Below are positions 11,066 through 21,094 of a stretch of DNA of 64,000 bases, piece after piece. The translations under genes were made by a program, and so were the position numbers. Below the pieces are notes generated by a model that was given only the letters and a program-made list of their open reading frames with translations, searched no databases and had not been told where the DNA came from. Every line of letters starts with the position of its first letter. Within the stretch, counting starts at the first letter, position 1. The stretch spans positions 1,066,501 to 1,130,500 of the forward strand of contig NC_016622.1 of the NCBI RefSeq assembly GCF_000283655.1. The letters are read 5' to 3'. This stretch comes from Azospirillum lipoferum 4B (GTDB lineage Bacteria; Pseudomonadota; Alphaproteobacteria; Azospirillales; Azospirillaceae).

Positions 11066-11438
11066 TCCATTACACATCCTGATCGCGGAGGACGAGGTTC
11101 TCGCGGCGATGGCGCTTGAGGATTTCCTGTCGCTCAAGGGCTTCCGCGTGACCGTCGCCGCCAATGGAGCCGAGGCGCTGGAACGCTACGGCCGCGAGCA
11201 GGTGCATGCGCTGGTGACCGACCTGCGCATGCCGCGCATGGACGGCCAGACCCTGATCCGCGAAATCCGCAATCGGGATGCGGCGTTGCCGGTGGTGGTG
11301 ATGACCGGCTATCTGACGGAGGACAGCGACCTCAAGCATGAGCGCTGGAGGCCCCTGGAAATCCTCAGCAAGCCCGTGAACCCGCGCATCATCTGCGAAA
11401 CCCTGCACCGCATGCTCGGCCTTCCGCTGGAGGCGTGA
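11058..11438 (+). CDS. Single-domain response regulator (CheY-like)
   Basis: This 126-residue receiver domain has no output domain. The acidic pair EDE is at residues 11-13, the phosphorylated Asp55 is in VTDLRMPRMDG, Thr83 is in VVMTGY and Lys105 is in ILSKPV. Its start overlaps the end of the ethylene-receptor-like kinase by 8 bases, so the two are translationally coupled and probably cognate. As a stand-alone receiver it must pass the signal on by protein contact, to a motor, an enzyme or a phosphorelay. The target is not in the window. Confidence 0.88.
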
Positions 11439-11476
11439 GCGGGACGGCCGCGTTCGGCGGTGACTGGCGGCGCGGC

Positions 11477-12403
11477 TCAGTCTTCCAGCGGTTCGACGTC
11501 GACGCTCACGGTCAGGCCGTGACCGGCCCCGCCGACCAGGACGCCGCGGGCCGGGCTGACATCGTCGTAATCGCGGCCCCAGGCGATGGTGATGAAGTCG
11601 CGGTTGGCGACGCAGGCATTGGTCGGGCAAATGTCCAGCCAGCCGGCGGCGGCCCCGCACCAGACCGATGCCCAGGCATGGCTGACGTCGGCGCCCACCA
11701 GCCGCGGTTGGCCCGGCGGGGGCAGGGTGCGCAGATATCCCGACACATAGCGGGCGGGCAGGCCCATGGCGCGGGCACAGCCGACGGCGATGTGGGCGAA
11801 ATCCTGACAGACGCCGCGGCGGTTGCGCATCACCGCCGCCAACGGCGTGGCGACCGTCGTCGCGGCGGGGTCGAAGGCGAACTCCCGGTTTATGCGGTTC
11901 ATCAGGTCGATGGCCGCCGCGACAGCCGGACGGCCGGGGGTATAGCTGACCCGTGCATAGTCCAGCAACTCCGGGCTGGATGCGACCAGAGCGCTGTCGA
12001 AGCAGTATTGCGTGATTTCCGCCCCGTCATCCGGTCCGGACAGGCCGCGCAGGCTGTCGCGCACATGGTCCCACGGCGCTGAAGCGCCGGGAGTCAGTGC
12101 CGGCGGCTCGAAAACCTCCACTTCGCTTTCGGCGATGACCGAGAAGGTCCGGTGCGGCTCCTGCACGGCGACATAGGTGACGGTGTTCCCGAAGTAATCC
12201 ACCCGGTCCGACCGCACCGCCGGGACCGGATCGATGGTCAGCAGGCTGCGCCGGATGCGCTGGCGCGGGTGCGGCCGGGCGGTCAGGTGCAGCAGGTGGT
12301 GGGAGATCGGCACATCCTCGCCATAGTCGTAGGAGGTGGCGTGGCGCACGCGGTAGCGGGTGGAGGCGCCGCTGCCGCCGGGAAGCGGGGTGGGAGGGGT
12401 CAT
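11477..12403 (-). CDS. Transglutaminase-like cysteine peptidase of the CP-ATP-grasp/alpha-E cluster
   Basis: This 308-residue cytoplasmic protein has an N-terminal beta domain (bacterial transglutaminase N-type, YRVRHATSYDYGEDV) and a papain-like transglutaminase core. Cys199 is in RGVCQDFAH, His242 in DVSHAWASV and Asp257 in WLDICPTN, which gives a complete catalytic triad. Members of this family accompany ATP-grasp ligases and alpha-E proteins and are thought to process or transfer a peptide tag. It starts 4 bases after the stop of the ATP-grasp gene, clearly one operon. I chose ATG at 12403; the longer open frame upstream lies inside the neighbouring gene in another frame. Confidence 0.88.
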   Translation of the reverse strand: MTPPTPLPGGSGASTRYRVRHATSYDYGEDVPISHHLLHLTARPHPRQRIRRSLLTIDPVPAVRSDRVDYFGNTVTYVAVQEPHRTFSVIAESEVEVFEPPALTPGASAPWDHVRDSLRGLSGPDDGAEITQYCFDSALVASSPELLDYARVSYTPGRPAVAAAIDLMNRINREFAFDPAATTVATPLAAVMRNRRGVCQDFAHIAVGCARAMGLPARYVSGYLRTLPPPGQPRLVGADVSHAWASVWCGAAAGWLDICPTNACVANRDFITIAWGRDYDDVSPARGVLVGGAGHGLTVSVDVEPLED

Positions 12404-12407
12404 CGGG

Positions 12408-15026
12408 TCAGGCCGATCGTGCGAAGGCATGGCTGAAATAGGCATGCGCCAGGAAATTCGACACGTCCGGCAGCGACATTGCCAGCGTGTCCAGCAGCGC
12501 CCGCAGCGCATCGCCGGAGGCCATCGCCTCGGTCCGCTCCAGCCCGTTGCGGGCGGCGGCGACGATGGCCAGCGCCCCGCCGGTGGGATCGGTGCCGGTG
12601 CCGACGCCCTGGCTGGGCAGAGCCCGCATATGCCGGTCCAGTGCAGCAAGCTGGAAGGCAAGGGCGCGGGGGTTCGCCTCCTCGCCCAGCAGCAGGTCGA
12701 GAACGGAGCTGCGCTGGACGCTGGTCAGATGGCGGGCGCGGTAGGTCATCACGCTTTCGCCCAGCTCCAGCAGGACCGCCAGGGTGGCCGCCTGCATCGG
12801 CTCGTCCAGGCGGTCGAGGTCGGCGACATGGACGCCGCGCATCAGCGCGATCATGTGCAGCGACCGTTCGATGCGCCGCCCGATGTCGAGGAAGCGCCAG
12901 CCGGCGCCGCGGGTCATGCTCTCCTGCTCCAGCCCGGAGAAGGCGGCCAGCGTGATCATCACGTCGTCCAGCCGCAGCAGGAGCGACGCCGGGTCCATCC
13001 GCCCCTTCGGCGGCTGGGTCTGGCGGTCGATGGCCGACACCACCCGCCACATGTCCATCGACAGGCGGTCGCGCACCGAATAGGCGGTGCGGTGCAGGCG
13101 CAGAACCTGTGCGCGCAGGCTGTTGGGGTGGTCCGGGTCGTTCACCGCCGCATGCAGCGCCTCGCGCAGGCCGCGGTTGGCGCCGCTTTCCGTCACCTGC
13201 GCCATGTCGGCCGGGATCATCCCGAGCGAGCAGAGCAGGTCGAGCAGCGGGCGGACTTGCAGGGTGGCGCCCGGCATGTTGCTGTCGATCAGCCGGCTCT
13301 GCGTCGCGCGCAGCAGGCGCAGCGCCCCCTCCGCCCGTTCGGCATAGCGGCCGAGCCAATAGAGGCCGTCGGCGACGCGGCTGGGCAGGTCGTTGGCGGA
13401 TGGGCGGGCGCCGCTGGCCGTCGGCTCCGTCGCCAGGGCCGGCCGTGGCTGGGCGGACGAGACATCGGCGCGCCGCGGCGCCAGGATCCAGGTGTCCTTG
13501 CTGCCGCCGCCGCTCTGCATCGACACCACCAGCCGGCCGGACTCGCTCGACACGCGGGTCAGCCCGCCGGGCATGACGGCATAGCCGCCGCTGGGGGTGG
13601 CGCAGAGGAAGACGCGCAGCACCAGCGGGCGCGGCTGCAGCCGTCCGTCCTGCCAGACCGGGGCGGTGGACAGCGCCATCTGTTCCTGCGCCACGAAATA
13701 CCAGGGACGGCGCTTGATCCGCTCGATCAGCGCCGACCGCTCGGCGGCCGACAGCTGGGCGCCGAAGATCGGCTCGAAGGACAGGGAGGGGAAGGCCGGC
13801 TTGACGACCAGACCGTCGAGATGGTCGATGACGTAGGCGCGCTCGGCATCGTTGCCGCACCACCAGCTGGCGACGCCGGGCAGCCGCAGCTCCTCCCCCA
13901 GCAGATGGCGGCAGAGCGTCGGCAGCGACGATTTCATCGCCATCGATTCCATCAGGCCGGAGCCCAGCGCGTTCGCCATCACCACATTGCCGGCGCGCAC
14001 CGCCTCGATCAGCCCGGCCACGCCCAGCGAACTGTCGGCGCGCAGTTCCAGCGGATCGGCGAAGTCGGCGTCGAGCCGGCGCAGGATCACGTCGACCTGT
14101 TCCAGCCCCGACAGGGTCTTCAGGAACACCGTCCGGTCGCGCACCGTCAGGTCCGCCCCCTCGACCAGGGTCAGGCCGAGATAGCGGGCGAGATAGACAT
14201 GCTCGAAATAGGTCTCGTTGTAGGGGCCGGGGGTCAGCAGGACCACGCGCGGCAGGCTGCGGGCGCCGCCGGTTCCGTTCGCCCGCGGCGCCAGCGACAG
14301 CAGCGTTTCCTTGAAGGTGTCGAAGAAGCCGGTCAGCCGTTCCACCTGGCAATGGCGGAAGCTGTCGGGCAGCACCTTGGCGATCACCGCGCGGTTTTCC
14401 AGCGCATAGCCGCTGCCGCTCGGCGCCTGGGTGCGGTCGGACAGCACCCACCAGCGCCCGTCCGGCGCGCGGGCGAGGTCGACGGCGTAGAAATGCAGGT
14501 GGACGTCGTTGGGCACGCGGATGCCGTGGACGGCGCGGCGGAATCCGGGGTCGGCATGGATCACCGACGGCGGCAGCCGGCCGTAGCGGGTCAGCGTCTG
14601 CGGTCCATAGATGTCGGTCAGGATGGCGTTCAGCAGCGAGGCGCGCTGGATCAGCCCCGATTCGATGGCCTTCCATTCATGCGCCGGCAGCAGCAGCGGC
14701 ATCATGTCGAGCGGCCAGGGCCGCTCCATCCCGTTGGGATCGCCGTAGATGTTGTAGGTGACGCCGTTCTGGTGCAGCAGCCGCCGCGCCTCCTCCCACC
14801 GCTCCGCCATCTGGTCGGAGTCGAGGGGACCCAGCGTGCTCATGAAGGTCTGCCAGTGCGGCCGCAGCCGGCCCTGGCCGGTCACCATCTCGTCATAGAC
14901 CTGGCCGGAGCCATAGCCGATGGCATCGGCCTCGCCGAACAGCGACCCCTGTGTGAAGGGAACCGGCGGCATCCCCGACGGGACCACGGACGCCGGCGCG
15001 CGGAAAGGCTGATCGGGCTTGGACAA
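12408..15026 (-). CDS. Circularly permuted ATP-grasp ligase fused to alpha-E domain
   Basis: This 872-residue fusion has two parts. Residues 1 to about 500 are a circularly permuted ATP-grasp peptide ligase (DUF404/407 type). Its markers include GVTYNIYGDPNGMERPW, PFDLMP-like PLDMMPLLLP, LTPGPYNETYFEH, GGVAGL-like SLGVAGLIEA, and the VLRVFL and MPGGLTRV blocks. Residues from about 545 to 860 are an alpha-helical alpha-E (DUF403) domain with DGLYWLGRYAERAEGALRLL and RFLDIGRRIERSLHMI. These are often separate genes; here they are fused. Together with the transglutaminases on either side they form a widespread cluster predicted to make a peptide tag or peptide-like product. The real product is unknown. 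Confidence 0.9.
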   Translation of the reverse strand: MSKPDQPFRAPASVVPSGMPPVPFTQGSLFGEADAIGYGSGQVYDEMVTGQGRLRPHWQTFMSTLGPLDSDQMAERWEEARRLLHQNGVTYNIYGDPNGMERPWPLDMMPLLLPAHEWKAIESGLIQRASLLNAILTDIYGPQTLTRYGRLPPSVIHADPGFRRAVHGIRVPNDVHLHFYAVDLARAPDGRWWVLSDRTQAPSGSGYALENRAVIAKVLPDSFRHCQVERLTGFFDTFKETLLSLAPRANGTGGARSLPRVVLLTPGPYNETYFEHVYLARYLGLTLVEGADLTVRDRTVFLKTLSGLEQVDVILRRLDADFADPLELRADSSLGVAGLIEAVRAGNVVMANALGSGLMESMAMKSSLPTLCRHLLGEELRLPGVASWWCGNDAERAYVIDHLDGLVVKPAFPSLSFEPIFGAQLSAAERSALIERIKRRPWYFVAQEQMALSTAPVWQDGRLQPRPLVLRVFLCATPSGGYAVMPGGLTRVSSESGRLVVSMQSGGGSKDTWILAPRRADVSSAQPRPALATEPTASGARPSANDLPSRVADGLYWLGRYAERAEGALRLLRATQSRLIDSNMPGATLQVRPLLDLLCSLGMIPADMAQVTESGANRGLREALHAAVNDPDHPNSLRAQVLRLHRTAYSVRDRLSMDMWRVVSAIDRQTQPPKGRMDPASLLLRLDDVMITLAAFSGLEQESMTRGAGWRFLDIGRRIERSLHMIALMRGVHVADLDRLDEPMQAATLAVLLELGESVMTYRARHLTSVQRSSVLDLLLGEEANPRALAFQLAALDRHMRALPSQGVGTGTDPTGGALAIVAAARNGLERTEAMASGDALRALLDTLAMSLPDVSNFLAHAYFSHAFARSA

Positions 15027-15158
15027 GGTCTGACTGATGCTTTTTGCCTATGAACGGAGCAACAGTCTGAACGTCCGCGTGCTGCGATGCAAGGCTGGCG
15101 GCCGGCGAACCAATCCGAAAGAGGAAAGAGTTCGCAATCGGACGGCCCGCCTCCGCCT

Positions 15159-15199
15159 AAAAAAAAGCCGGAGCGCCGCGAAAAGCGACGCTCCGGCTT
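15159..15199 (-). terminator. Rho-independent terminator of the dihaem cytochrome gene
   Basis: CGCTCCGGCTT (15189-15199) and AAGCCGGAGCG (15165-15175) are perfect 11-base inverted copies. On the minus strand the hairpin is followed by a run of eight T. It separates the cytochrome transcript from the downstream ATP-grasp gene. Confidence 0.88.
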
Positions 15200-15227
15200 G
15201 CCGGATGTTGCGGAAAACCGCCGGGTA

Positions 15228-17267
15228 TCAGAGCGTCTTCAGGTATTCCAGCAGCTGCCAGCGCTGCGCGTCGGTCAGGCCGGCACCGAACTCGTGGCCG
15301 GTGTTGCGGTTGCCCGGCTTCGTCGCGTCATAGACGAAGCTGGCGCCCGCCGCCGAGGAATCCACGCCGACCTTGACCGGGTCGATGGAGGTGCTGCCCA
15401 TGCGGAAGGTCGCCGACCGCTTGGATGCCGGCAGCAGCATCTCATACAGGTTGGGGACCGATCCGTTGTGCATGTAGGGCGCCGTCGCCCACACGCCGTC
15501 CAGCGGACGGGCCTTGTAGGCCAGCAGCATCTTGATGGTGCCGGCCAGCGCTTCCTCGTCGGAGCTGGCGCTGCCGGAGGTGGACGCCTTGGCGGGAGCG
15601 GCGGCGGCCTTCGCCGCGCTGCCGCCGGCCGGGACGGCGCCGACGGTCGGCTTGGTCTGGCCGCGGCCGGTCAGGGCGGCGATCACCTTCTGGTGGTCGG
15701 CCGTCTGCTTGGCGCCCGGCTTCACGAAGGGCGTGGTGTCGAGCGTGCCGCCCTTCGCCTGCGATTCCGCCGACCAGCCGGCGGGGGCGCTGGCGGTCAG
15801 CCAGGGCGCCGGGGCATCGTCGCCCTTCAGCAGGTCGAGCAGCAGGCCCGGCTCGCGCACCAGATCGCCGAGGATGGCGCCGATCACCGCGTTGGACAGC
15901 AGGTTGGCGGCGAGATCCGGGTTCTTCAGCGGCTTGCCGCCGAGCAGCTGCGGCGGCATGGCGACGTTGGCGATGGCGCCGGTGTCGACCTGACGGCACA
16001 GCGCATCGACCGCCATCTTCGGATCGGCGTCATAGTTGACGGTGATCATCTTGGCGGCGACGGCGGCATCGACGCCCTTGGTGCAGATGGTGCCGAAGGC
16101 CGCGATGACCGCCTTGGCGTTGTCCGGCTGCGCCCAGTTGAACAGCGGCACCATCTGGATGGGGGCGGTGGTATAGGTCTCGCCGCGCGGCAGGATGGCG
16201 TGGCAGCTCTCGCAGTTTTCCTTGTAGATCGGCTCGCCGGCCGCGGCCTTGACGATGTCGACGTTGCCGGCGAGGCTGTCCGGCCACACCGGCGACCGCA
16301 GCTTGCGCAGCTGGTTTTCCATGTCGACCAGATTGCGGCCGCGGACCGTGGACTTGTAATAGTAATGGGCGGCGTCGGCCGGCGGCTTCAGCGTCACCTT
16401 GCCGAACACGCCCAGCACCTCGCCGGCATTGCGGCCCAGAGCGTCGAAGGCGGTGGCGTTCGGCAGCAGGCCGTTCCACTGCACCCGCGGCTGGTGCGGC
16501 GCATCCCACAGGTAAGGATAGCTGACCGGCGCGTTGGGGGCGCGGTTGTTCTTCGGCAGGTTCAGGTCGATCGCCGACACGCGGTTGAAGATCATGCCGA
16601 AGGCGTCGGTGCGCATCGGCCCCCAGGGCGTGTCCGGGGTGCTGGCGGCGACGAATTCGGCGAAGGAGCGGTCGAAGTCCTTCAGCGCGTTGTACAGCGC
16701 CAGCTTCTGCTGGTCGGTGGCGTTGGCGCCCAGCACGCGGGTGGCGAAGGGCTGGAAGGCGGCGTCGCTGGTCACGGTGGTGTGGACCGCGTTGCTCAGC
16801 CCGCTGATGAAGCCATAGAGGTCGCCGGTGGTGACCGCGCCGTCGATGCGCATGGTCTTGCCGTTCACCGTCACGTCGCCGGTGTGGCAGGCGGCACAGG
16901 TCATGCCGAACCATTCGGTCTTGTCGGGATCGGTGTCCTTGACGAAGCCGACCGGCAGCAGATCGGGGTTCCAGGTGGCCGACGTGTTGGCGGGATAGCC
17001 GTAGCGGGGGATGCTCTTGACGAAGGGCTGCTTGGTCTGCGGATCCTCCAGCGCCATGAACCAGTCATAGCGCATGATCTGCGAGCCCTGGGTGGTGGTG
17101 TAGTACCACTGGCGGGCTTCCTGCGACCAGCCCTGGTCCAGATACCACAGACCGTTGACCTCGGTCGGCGGCTTGACCGGCACGGGGCGGGGCGGCTTGG
17201 GCGGCTCGGCGCAGGAGGCAAGCAGCAGCGCGGAGGCGGCCAGGGTCGCGTAAACGGGGGTTTTCAT
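15228..17267 (-). CDS. RoxA-like dihaem cytochrome c lipoprotein
   Basis: This 679-residue exported protein begins with a lipoprotein signal (LLLASC, Cys19). It has two haem-binding motifs, CAACH (in MTCAACHTGD) and CESCH (in ENCESCHAIL). Length, haem number and the C-terminal blocks YMHNGSVPNLYEML and GHEFG fit the family of dihaem cytochromes that includes rubber oxygenase RoxA and many proteins of unknown substrate. It probably sits in the outer envelope and oxidises or oxygenates a lipid-like or polymeric substrate. It is flanked on both sides by the peptide-tag cluster but has its own terminator (15159-15199). It contains a low-complexity Ala/Ser/Lys insert. Which substrate it uses cannot be told. 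Confidence 0.75.
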   Translation of the reverse strand: MKTPVYATLAASALLLASCAEPPKPPRPVPVKPPTEVNGLWYLDQGWSQEARQWYYTTTQGSQIMRYDWFMALEDPQTKQPFVKSIPRYGYPANTSATWNPDLLPVGFVKDTDPDKTEWFGMTCAACHTGDVTVNGKTMRIDGAVTTGDLYGFISGLSNAVHTTVTSDAAFQPFATRVLGANATDQQKLALYNALKDFDRSFAEFVAASTPDTPWGPMRTDAFGMIFNRVSAIDLNLPKNNRAPNAPVSYPYLWDAPHQPRVQWNGLLPNATAFDALGRNAGEVLGVFGKVTLKPPADAAHYYYKSTVRGRNLVDMENQLRKLRSPVWPDSLAGNVDIVKAAAGEPIYKENCESCHAILPRGETYTTAPIQMVPLFNWAQPDNAKAVIAAFGTICTKGVDAAVAAKMITVNYDADPKMAVDALCRQVDTGAIANVAMPPQLLGGKPLKNPDLAANLLSNAVIGAILGDLVREPGLLLDLLKGDDAPAPWLTASAPAGWSAESQAKGGTLDTTPFVKPGAKQTADHQKVIAALTGRGQTKPTVGAVPAGGSAAKAAAAPAKASTSGSASSDEEALAGTIKMLLAYKARPLDGVWATAPYMHNGSVPNLYEMLLPASKRSATFRMGSTSIDPVKVGVDSSAAGASFVYDATKPGNRNTGHEFGAGLTDAQRWQLLEYLKTL

Positions 17268-17399
17268 CCCGGTTGTTCCCTTATCGGTGGCGTGGCGCGT
17301 GGGCCTTCGACCGATGAGGGTAATTCCGATAATCGTAATACGGGTAGTGCTATCGCGTTATGACGCTGAAAAATGGATGACTGACCGGTCATGGTGAAG

Positions 17400-17426
17400 C
17401 GCCCTCTCCCGTCCCGGGAGAGGGCG
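17400..17426. terminator. Strong hairpin after the DUF2126 transglutaminase gene
   Basis: CGCCCTCTCCCG (17400-17411) and CGGGAGAGGGCG (17415-17426) form a perfect 12-bp stem with a TCC loop. It lies 24 bases past the stop of the leftward gene. No T-run follows on the minus strand, so it may stabilise the mRNA end rather than terminate. Confidence 0.5.
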
Positions 17427-17449
17427 TATGTCACCAGCGGCGATGGGCT

Positions 17450-20400
17450 TCAACCCCGCCGCAGATCCAGCGTCATCGGGAATTGCGGGTTGCGTTCCTC
17501 CGCCGGGACGTCCATCGGGCCGGGGGTGTGGCCGAAGGGGAAGAAGCGGGCCAGACGGCGCCCCTCCGCCTCGTTGGCGTTGACCGGGAAGGTCTCGTAG
17601 TTGCGGCCGCCCGGATGCATGACGTGATAGGTGCAGCCGCCGATCGACCGGCCGGCCCAGCTGTCGAGGATGTCGAAGATCAGCGGGGTGTGGACCGGGA
17701 TCGTCGGGTGCAGGCAGGACGGCGGTTGCCACGCACGATAGCGCACGCCGCCGACGAACTCGCCCTCCACCCCGGTCGGGATCAGCGGCACGCGCCGGCC
17801 GTTGCAGGTGATGACGTGGCGGGCGTCGATCAGGCCGCTGACGCGCACCTGCACCCGCTCCACCGAGCTGTCGACATAGCGCACCGTGCCGCCGCCGCCC
17901 GGCTCCTCGCCCAGCACATGCCAGGGCTCCAGCGCCATGCGCAGTTCCATGGTGATGCCGCGCTGGCTGACATGGCCGTAGACCGGGAAGCGGAAGTTGA
18001 AGTGCGGCGCGAACCAGCCGTCCTCCAGCGGATAGCCGTGGTCGCGCAGATCCTGCAGCACGTCGGCCATGTCCTGCTGGACGAAATGCGGCAGCATGAA
18101 GCGGTCGTGCAGGTCGGTGCCCCAGCGCACCAGCCGGCCCTTGTAGGGATGCTTCCAGAAGCGCGCGACCAGCGCCCGCATCAGAAGCTGCTGGGTCAGG
18201 CTCATCTCCGCGTGCGGCGGCATCTCGAAGGCGCGGAATTCGACAAGGCCGAGGCGGCCGGTGGAGCTGTCCGGCGAATAGAGCTTGTCGATGCAGAACT
18301 CCGCCCGGTGGGTGTTGCCCTGCACGTCGACCAGCAGGTTGCGCAGCACCCGGTCGACCAGCCAGGGCGGGCAGTTGCCGCTCGCCGCCGCCTGATCGAT
18401 CTGGTTGAAAGCGATTTCCAGCTCATAGAGCTGGTCGTCGCGCGCCTCGTCAACGCGCGGGGCCTGGCTGGTCGGGCCGATGAACAGGCCGGAGAAGACG
18501 TAGGACAGGGCAGGGTGGTTCTGCCAGTAGGTGATGAGGCTGCGCAGCAGGTCGGGCCGGCGCAGGAAGGGGCTGTCGGCCGCGGTGGCGCCGCCCATCA
18601 CCACATGGTTGCCGCCGCCGGTGCCGCAATGGCGCCCGTCGATCATGAACTTCTCCGCCCCCAGGCGGGACTGGCGGGCATCCTCGTAGAGCGCGATGGT
18701 GTTGCGCACCAGATCGTCCCAGCTGTGGGCGGGGTGGATGTTCACCTCGATCACGCCGGGATCGGGAGTGACGGCCAGCGAGTTCAGGCGCGGGTCCTTC
18801 GGCGGCTGATAGCCTTCGATGACCACCGGCATCTCAAGCTCGACCGCCGTCGCCTCGATCTCCGCCAGCATCGCCAGATAGTCCTCCAGCGTGCTCATCG
18901 GCGGCATGAACAGGTGCAGGCGCCCGTTGCGCGCCTCGCAGCTCAGGGCGGTGCGCACCACCCACCAGGCCGACTTGCCTTCTTCCGGCAGTTCATCGCG
19001 GATTTCTGCCATGATGCGCTGGCGCTGGGCGATCCGCTTGTCGGTGTGGACGCCGCGGTCGGACTCCTGGACGGCGCCGCGGATCTCCTGCCGGCGCTGC
19101 ACCGGATGAGGGGGAAGCGGGCCGCGATCCTCGAACGGGTCGGTCTCCCAGGCATAGGGGTAGTCGGACTTCGACACCCAGGGCAGCGAGCCCAGCGGCA
19201 GGCGGTAGCCGACCGGGCTGTCGCCGGGGATCAGCAGCAGCTTCTCCTGGCGCAGCGGCCATGTGCTGGACAGCCAGACCGGCCCCTGCTGGGTCATGCG
19301 GCGGTTGATCGGCATGACGAAGCCCACAGGCTCGTTGAGGCCGCGGGTGAAGACGCGGGTCAGCCGCTCCCGCTCCTCCTTGTCGTCGAGCCTGCTGTTC
19401 AGCGGATCGACATTGATGGGAAGCTGCGACTCCTTGCGCAGGTAATGCCAGGGATCCTCATAGGCGCCGAGCACGAGATTGGGGTCGAGGCCCAGCCGCT
19501 TCGCCAGCGCCATCAGGAACACGCCGGCATCCTGTGCGGTGTGGCCGTAATCGGTATCCTCGCGCGCCAGCAGGTCGCTGTTGGCCCACAGAGCCTCGCC
19601 GTCGCGGCGCCAGTAGAGCGTCATCGCCCAGCGCGGCAGCGATTCGCCGGGATACCATTTGCCCTGGCCGAAATGCAGCAGGCCGCCGGGGGCGAAGCGG
19701 GCCATCAGCCGGTGGATCAGGTCGGCGGCCATTTTCCGCTTTTGCGGACCCAGCGCCGCGGTGTTCCATTCCGCGCCGTCCATGTCGTCGATGGAGACGA
19801 AGGTCGGCTCCCCGCCCATGGTCAGGCGGACGTCCCCGGTCTTCAGATCCTCGTCCACCCGATGGCCCAGCGCCTCGATCGCCGCCCATTGCTCGGCCGT
19901 ATAGGGCTTGGTGACGCGCGGCGCCTCGTAGATGCGGGTGACCGACATCTCATGGCCGAACTCTACCTCCGCCTCGTCGACGAGGCCCGAAATGGGGGCG
20001 GCGGAGGAGGCGTCGGGCGTGCAGGCCAGCGGAATGTGCCCCTCGCCCGCCAGCAGGCCGGAGGTGGGGTCCAGCCCGACCCAGCCGGCGCCGGGCAGGA
20101 ACACCTCGGTCCAGGCATGCAGGTCGGTGAAGTCGCTTTCCGGACCGGAGGGGCCGTCCAGCGCCTTCTGATCGGCGGTCAGCTGGATCAGGTAGCCGGA
20201 GACGAAACGGGCGGCGAGGCCAAGGTTGCGCAGGATCTGCACCAGCAGCCAGGCCGAATCGCGGCAGGATCCGGTGCGCTTGGTCAGCGTTTCCGCACAG
20301 GTCTGGATGCCCGGCTCCATCCGGATGACATAGCCGATGTCCTGCTGAAGCCGTTGGTTCACCGCGACCAGGAAATCGATGGTCGGTGTCTTCTCGCGCG

Positions 20401-20803
20401 GGATGTTCTTGAGGTAGGCGGCCAGTTCCGGCCCCGGTTCCTCCGTCTCCAGATAGGGGCGCAGCTCGCGCTGCAGCCAGTCGTCGTAGGCGAAGGGGAT
20501 ATGGCTCGCCTTCTCTTCCAGGAAGAAGTCGAAGGGGTTGATCGCGGCGATTTCGGCGACCAGATCGACCTCGACGATGAACTCGCGCGTCTTTTCCGGG
20601 AAGACGAAGCGGGCCTGGAAGTTGGACTGCGGATCCTGCTGCCAGTTCAGGAAATGCTGCTTCGGCGTGACCTTCAGCGAATAGCTGAGGATCGGCGTCC
20701 GGCAATGGGGCGCCGGGCGAAGGCGGATGATCTGCGGGCCGAGGGACACCGGCCTGTCGTAGCGATAGATCGTCTTGTGATTCAGCGCGACGTGGATCGC
20801 CAT
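17450..20803 (-). CDS. Large transglutaminase family protein (DUF2126)
   Basis: This 1117-residue protein has an N-terminal transglutaminase core with a full triad: Cys180 in TGSCRDSAW, His229 in [11 protein letters not shown], Asp245 in LDPTSG. A long C-terminal DUF2126 region of about 800 residues follows, with [15 protein letters not shown] near 350, [13 protein letters not shown] near 400 and [17 protein letters not shown] near 720. This architecture is diagnostic for the large member of the ATP-grasp/alpha-E/transglutaminase system. The DUF2126 part has a conserved Gly-rich and acidic core suggestive of a further enzyme. It is the most upstream gene of the leftward cluster, separated from the ATP-grasp gene by the cytochrome gene. 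Confidence 0.92.
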   Translation of the reverse strand: MAIHVALNHKTIYRYDRPVSLGPQIIRLRPAPHCRTPILSYSLKVTPKQHFLNWQQDPQSNFQARFVFPEKTREFIVEVDLVAEIAAINPFDFFLEEKASHIPFAYDDWLQRELRPYLETEEPGPELAAYLKNIPREKTPTIDFLVAVNQRLQQDIGYVIRMEPGIQTCAETLTKRTGSCRDSAWLLVQILRNLGLAARFVSGYLIQLTADQKALDGPSGPESDFTDLHAWTEVFLPGAGWVGLDPTSGLLAGEGHIPLACTPDASSAAPISGLVDEAEVEFGHEMSVTRIYEAPRVTKPYTAEQWAAIEALGHRVDEDLKTGDVRLTMGGEPTFVSIDDMDGAEWNTAALGPQKRKMAADLIHRLMARFAPGGLLHFGQGKWYPGESLPRWAMTLYWRRDGEALWANSDLLAREDTDYGHTAQDAGVFLMALAKRLGLDPNLVLGAYEDPWHYLRKESQLPINVDPLNSRLDDKEERERLTRVFTRGLNEPVGFVMPINRRMTQQGPVWLSSTWPLRQEKLLLIPGDSPVGYRLPLGSLPWVSKSDYPYAWETDPFEDRGPLPPHPVQRRQEIRGAVQESDRGVHTDKRIAQRQRIMAEIRDELPEEGKSAWWVVRTALSCEARNGRLHLFMPPMSTLEDYLAMLAEIEATAVELEMPVVIEGYQPPKDPRLNSLAVTPDPGVIEVNIHPAHSWDDLVRNTIALYEDARQSRLGAEKFMIDGRHCGTGGGNHVVMGGATAADSPFLRRPDLLRSLITYWQNHPALSYVFSGLFIGPTSQAPRVDEARDDQLYELEIAFNQIDQAAASGNCPPWLVDRVLRNLLVDVQGNTHRAEFCIDKLYSPDSSTGRLGLVEFRAFEMPPHAEMSLTQQLLMRALVARFWKHPYKGRLVRWGTDLHDRFMLPHFVQQDMADVLQDLRDHGYPLEDGWFAPHFNFRFPVYGHVSQRGITMELRMALEPWHVLGEEPGGGGTVRYVDSSVERVQVRVSGLIDARHVITCNGRRVPLIPTGVEGEFVGGVRYRAWQPPSCLHPTIPVHTPLIFDILDSWAGRSIGGCTYHVMHPGGRNYETFPVNANEAEGRRLARFFPFGHTPGPMDVPAEERNPQFPMTLDLRRG

Positions 20804-21094
20804 GGAAAACCCCGCCTCATGCCTGTTCGATGATGGTCGCGCCCCGGTTTGCTCCGGGGTCGCCGCTGCAACGGTAACACCGAAAAATCCGGCCCGACAG
20901 GGCGGCTCGGCACCGATCCTACCGCAGTTGCGAAAAAGTCACGAAGTTGCCGATGACGTGCGCTGCGGCTTTCTTCCGTTCGCGTTACCCTTTATATCCT
21001 AATCGGATGGGGTATCGCTGCGGTGGGGTCTCGCGTTTGGATGGTGTCGGTGGCGGCTTCTTCGATATTGGGCGGCAACCGTGGGGCGGATGGC
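20804..21094. other. Divergent intergenic region
   Basis: This 291-base region separates the leftward DUF2126 gene from a rightward unknown gene. TTTATATCCTAAT at about 20990-21003 is a plausible AT-rich -10 region for the rightward gene. Nothing else was recognised. Confidence 0.35.

Noticed and set aside
12360-15053. 897-codon open frame on the plus strand opposite the ATP-grasp gene
   Set aside because: It is a high-GC shadow: its protein is rich in Arg, Gln, Gly and His without motifs, while the opposite strand encodes a clear CP-ATP-grasp/alpha-E fusion.
17483-20833. 1116-codon open frame on the plus strand opposite the DUF2126 gene
   Set aside because: Antisense shadow without domain content; the minus strand carries a full transglutaminase triad.
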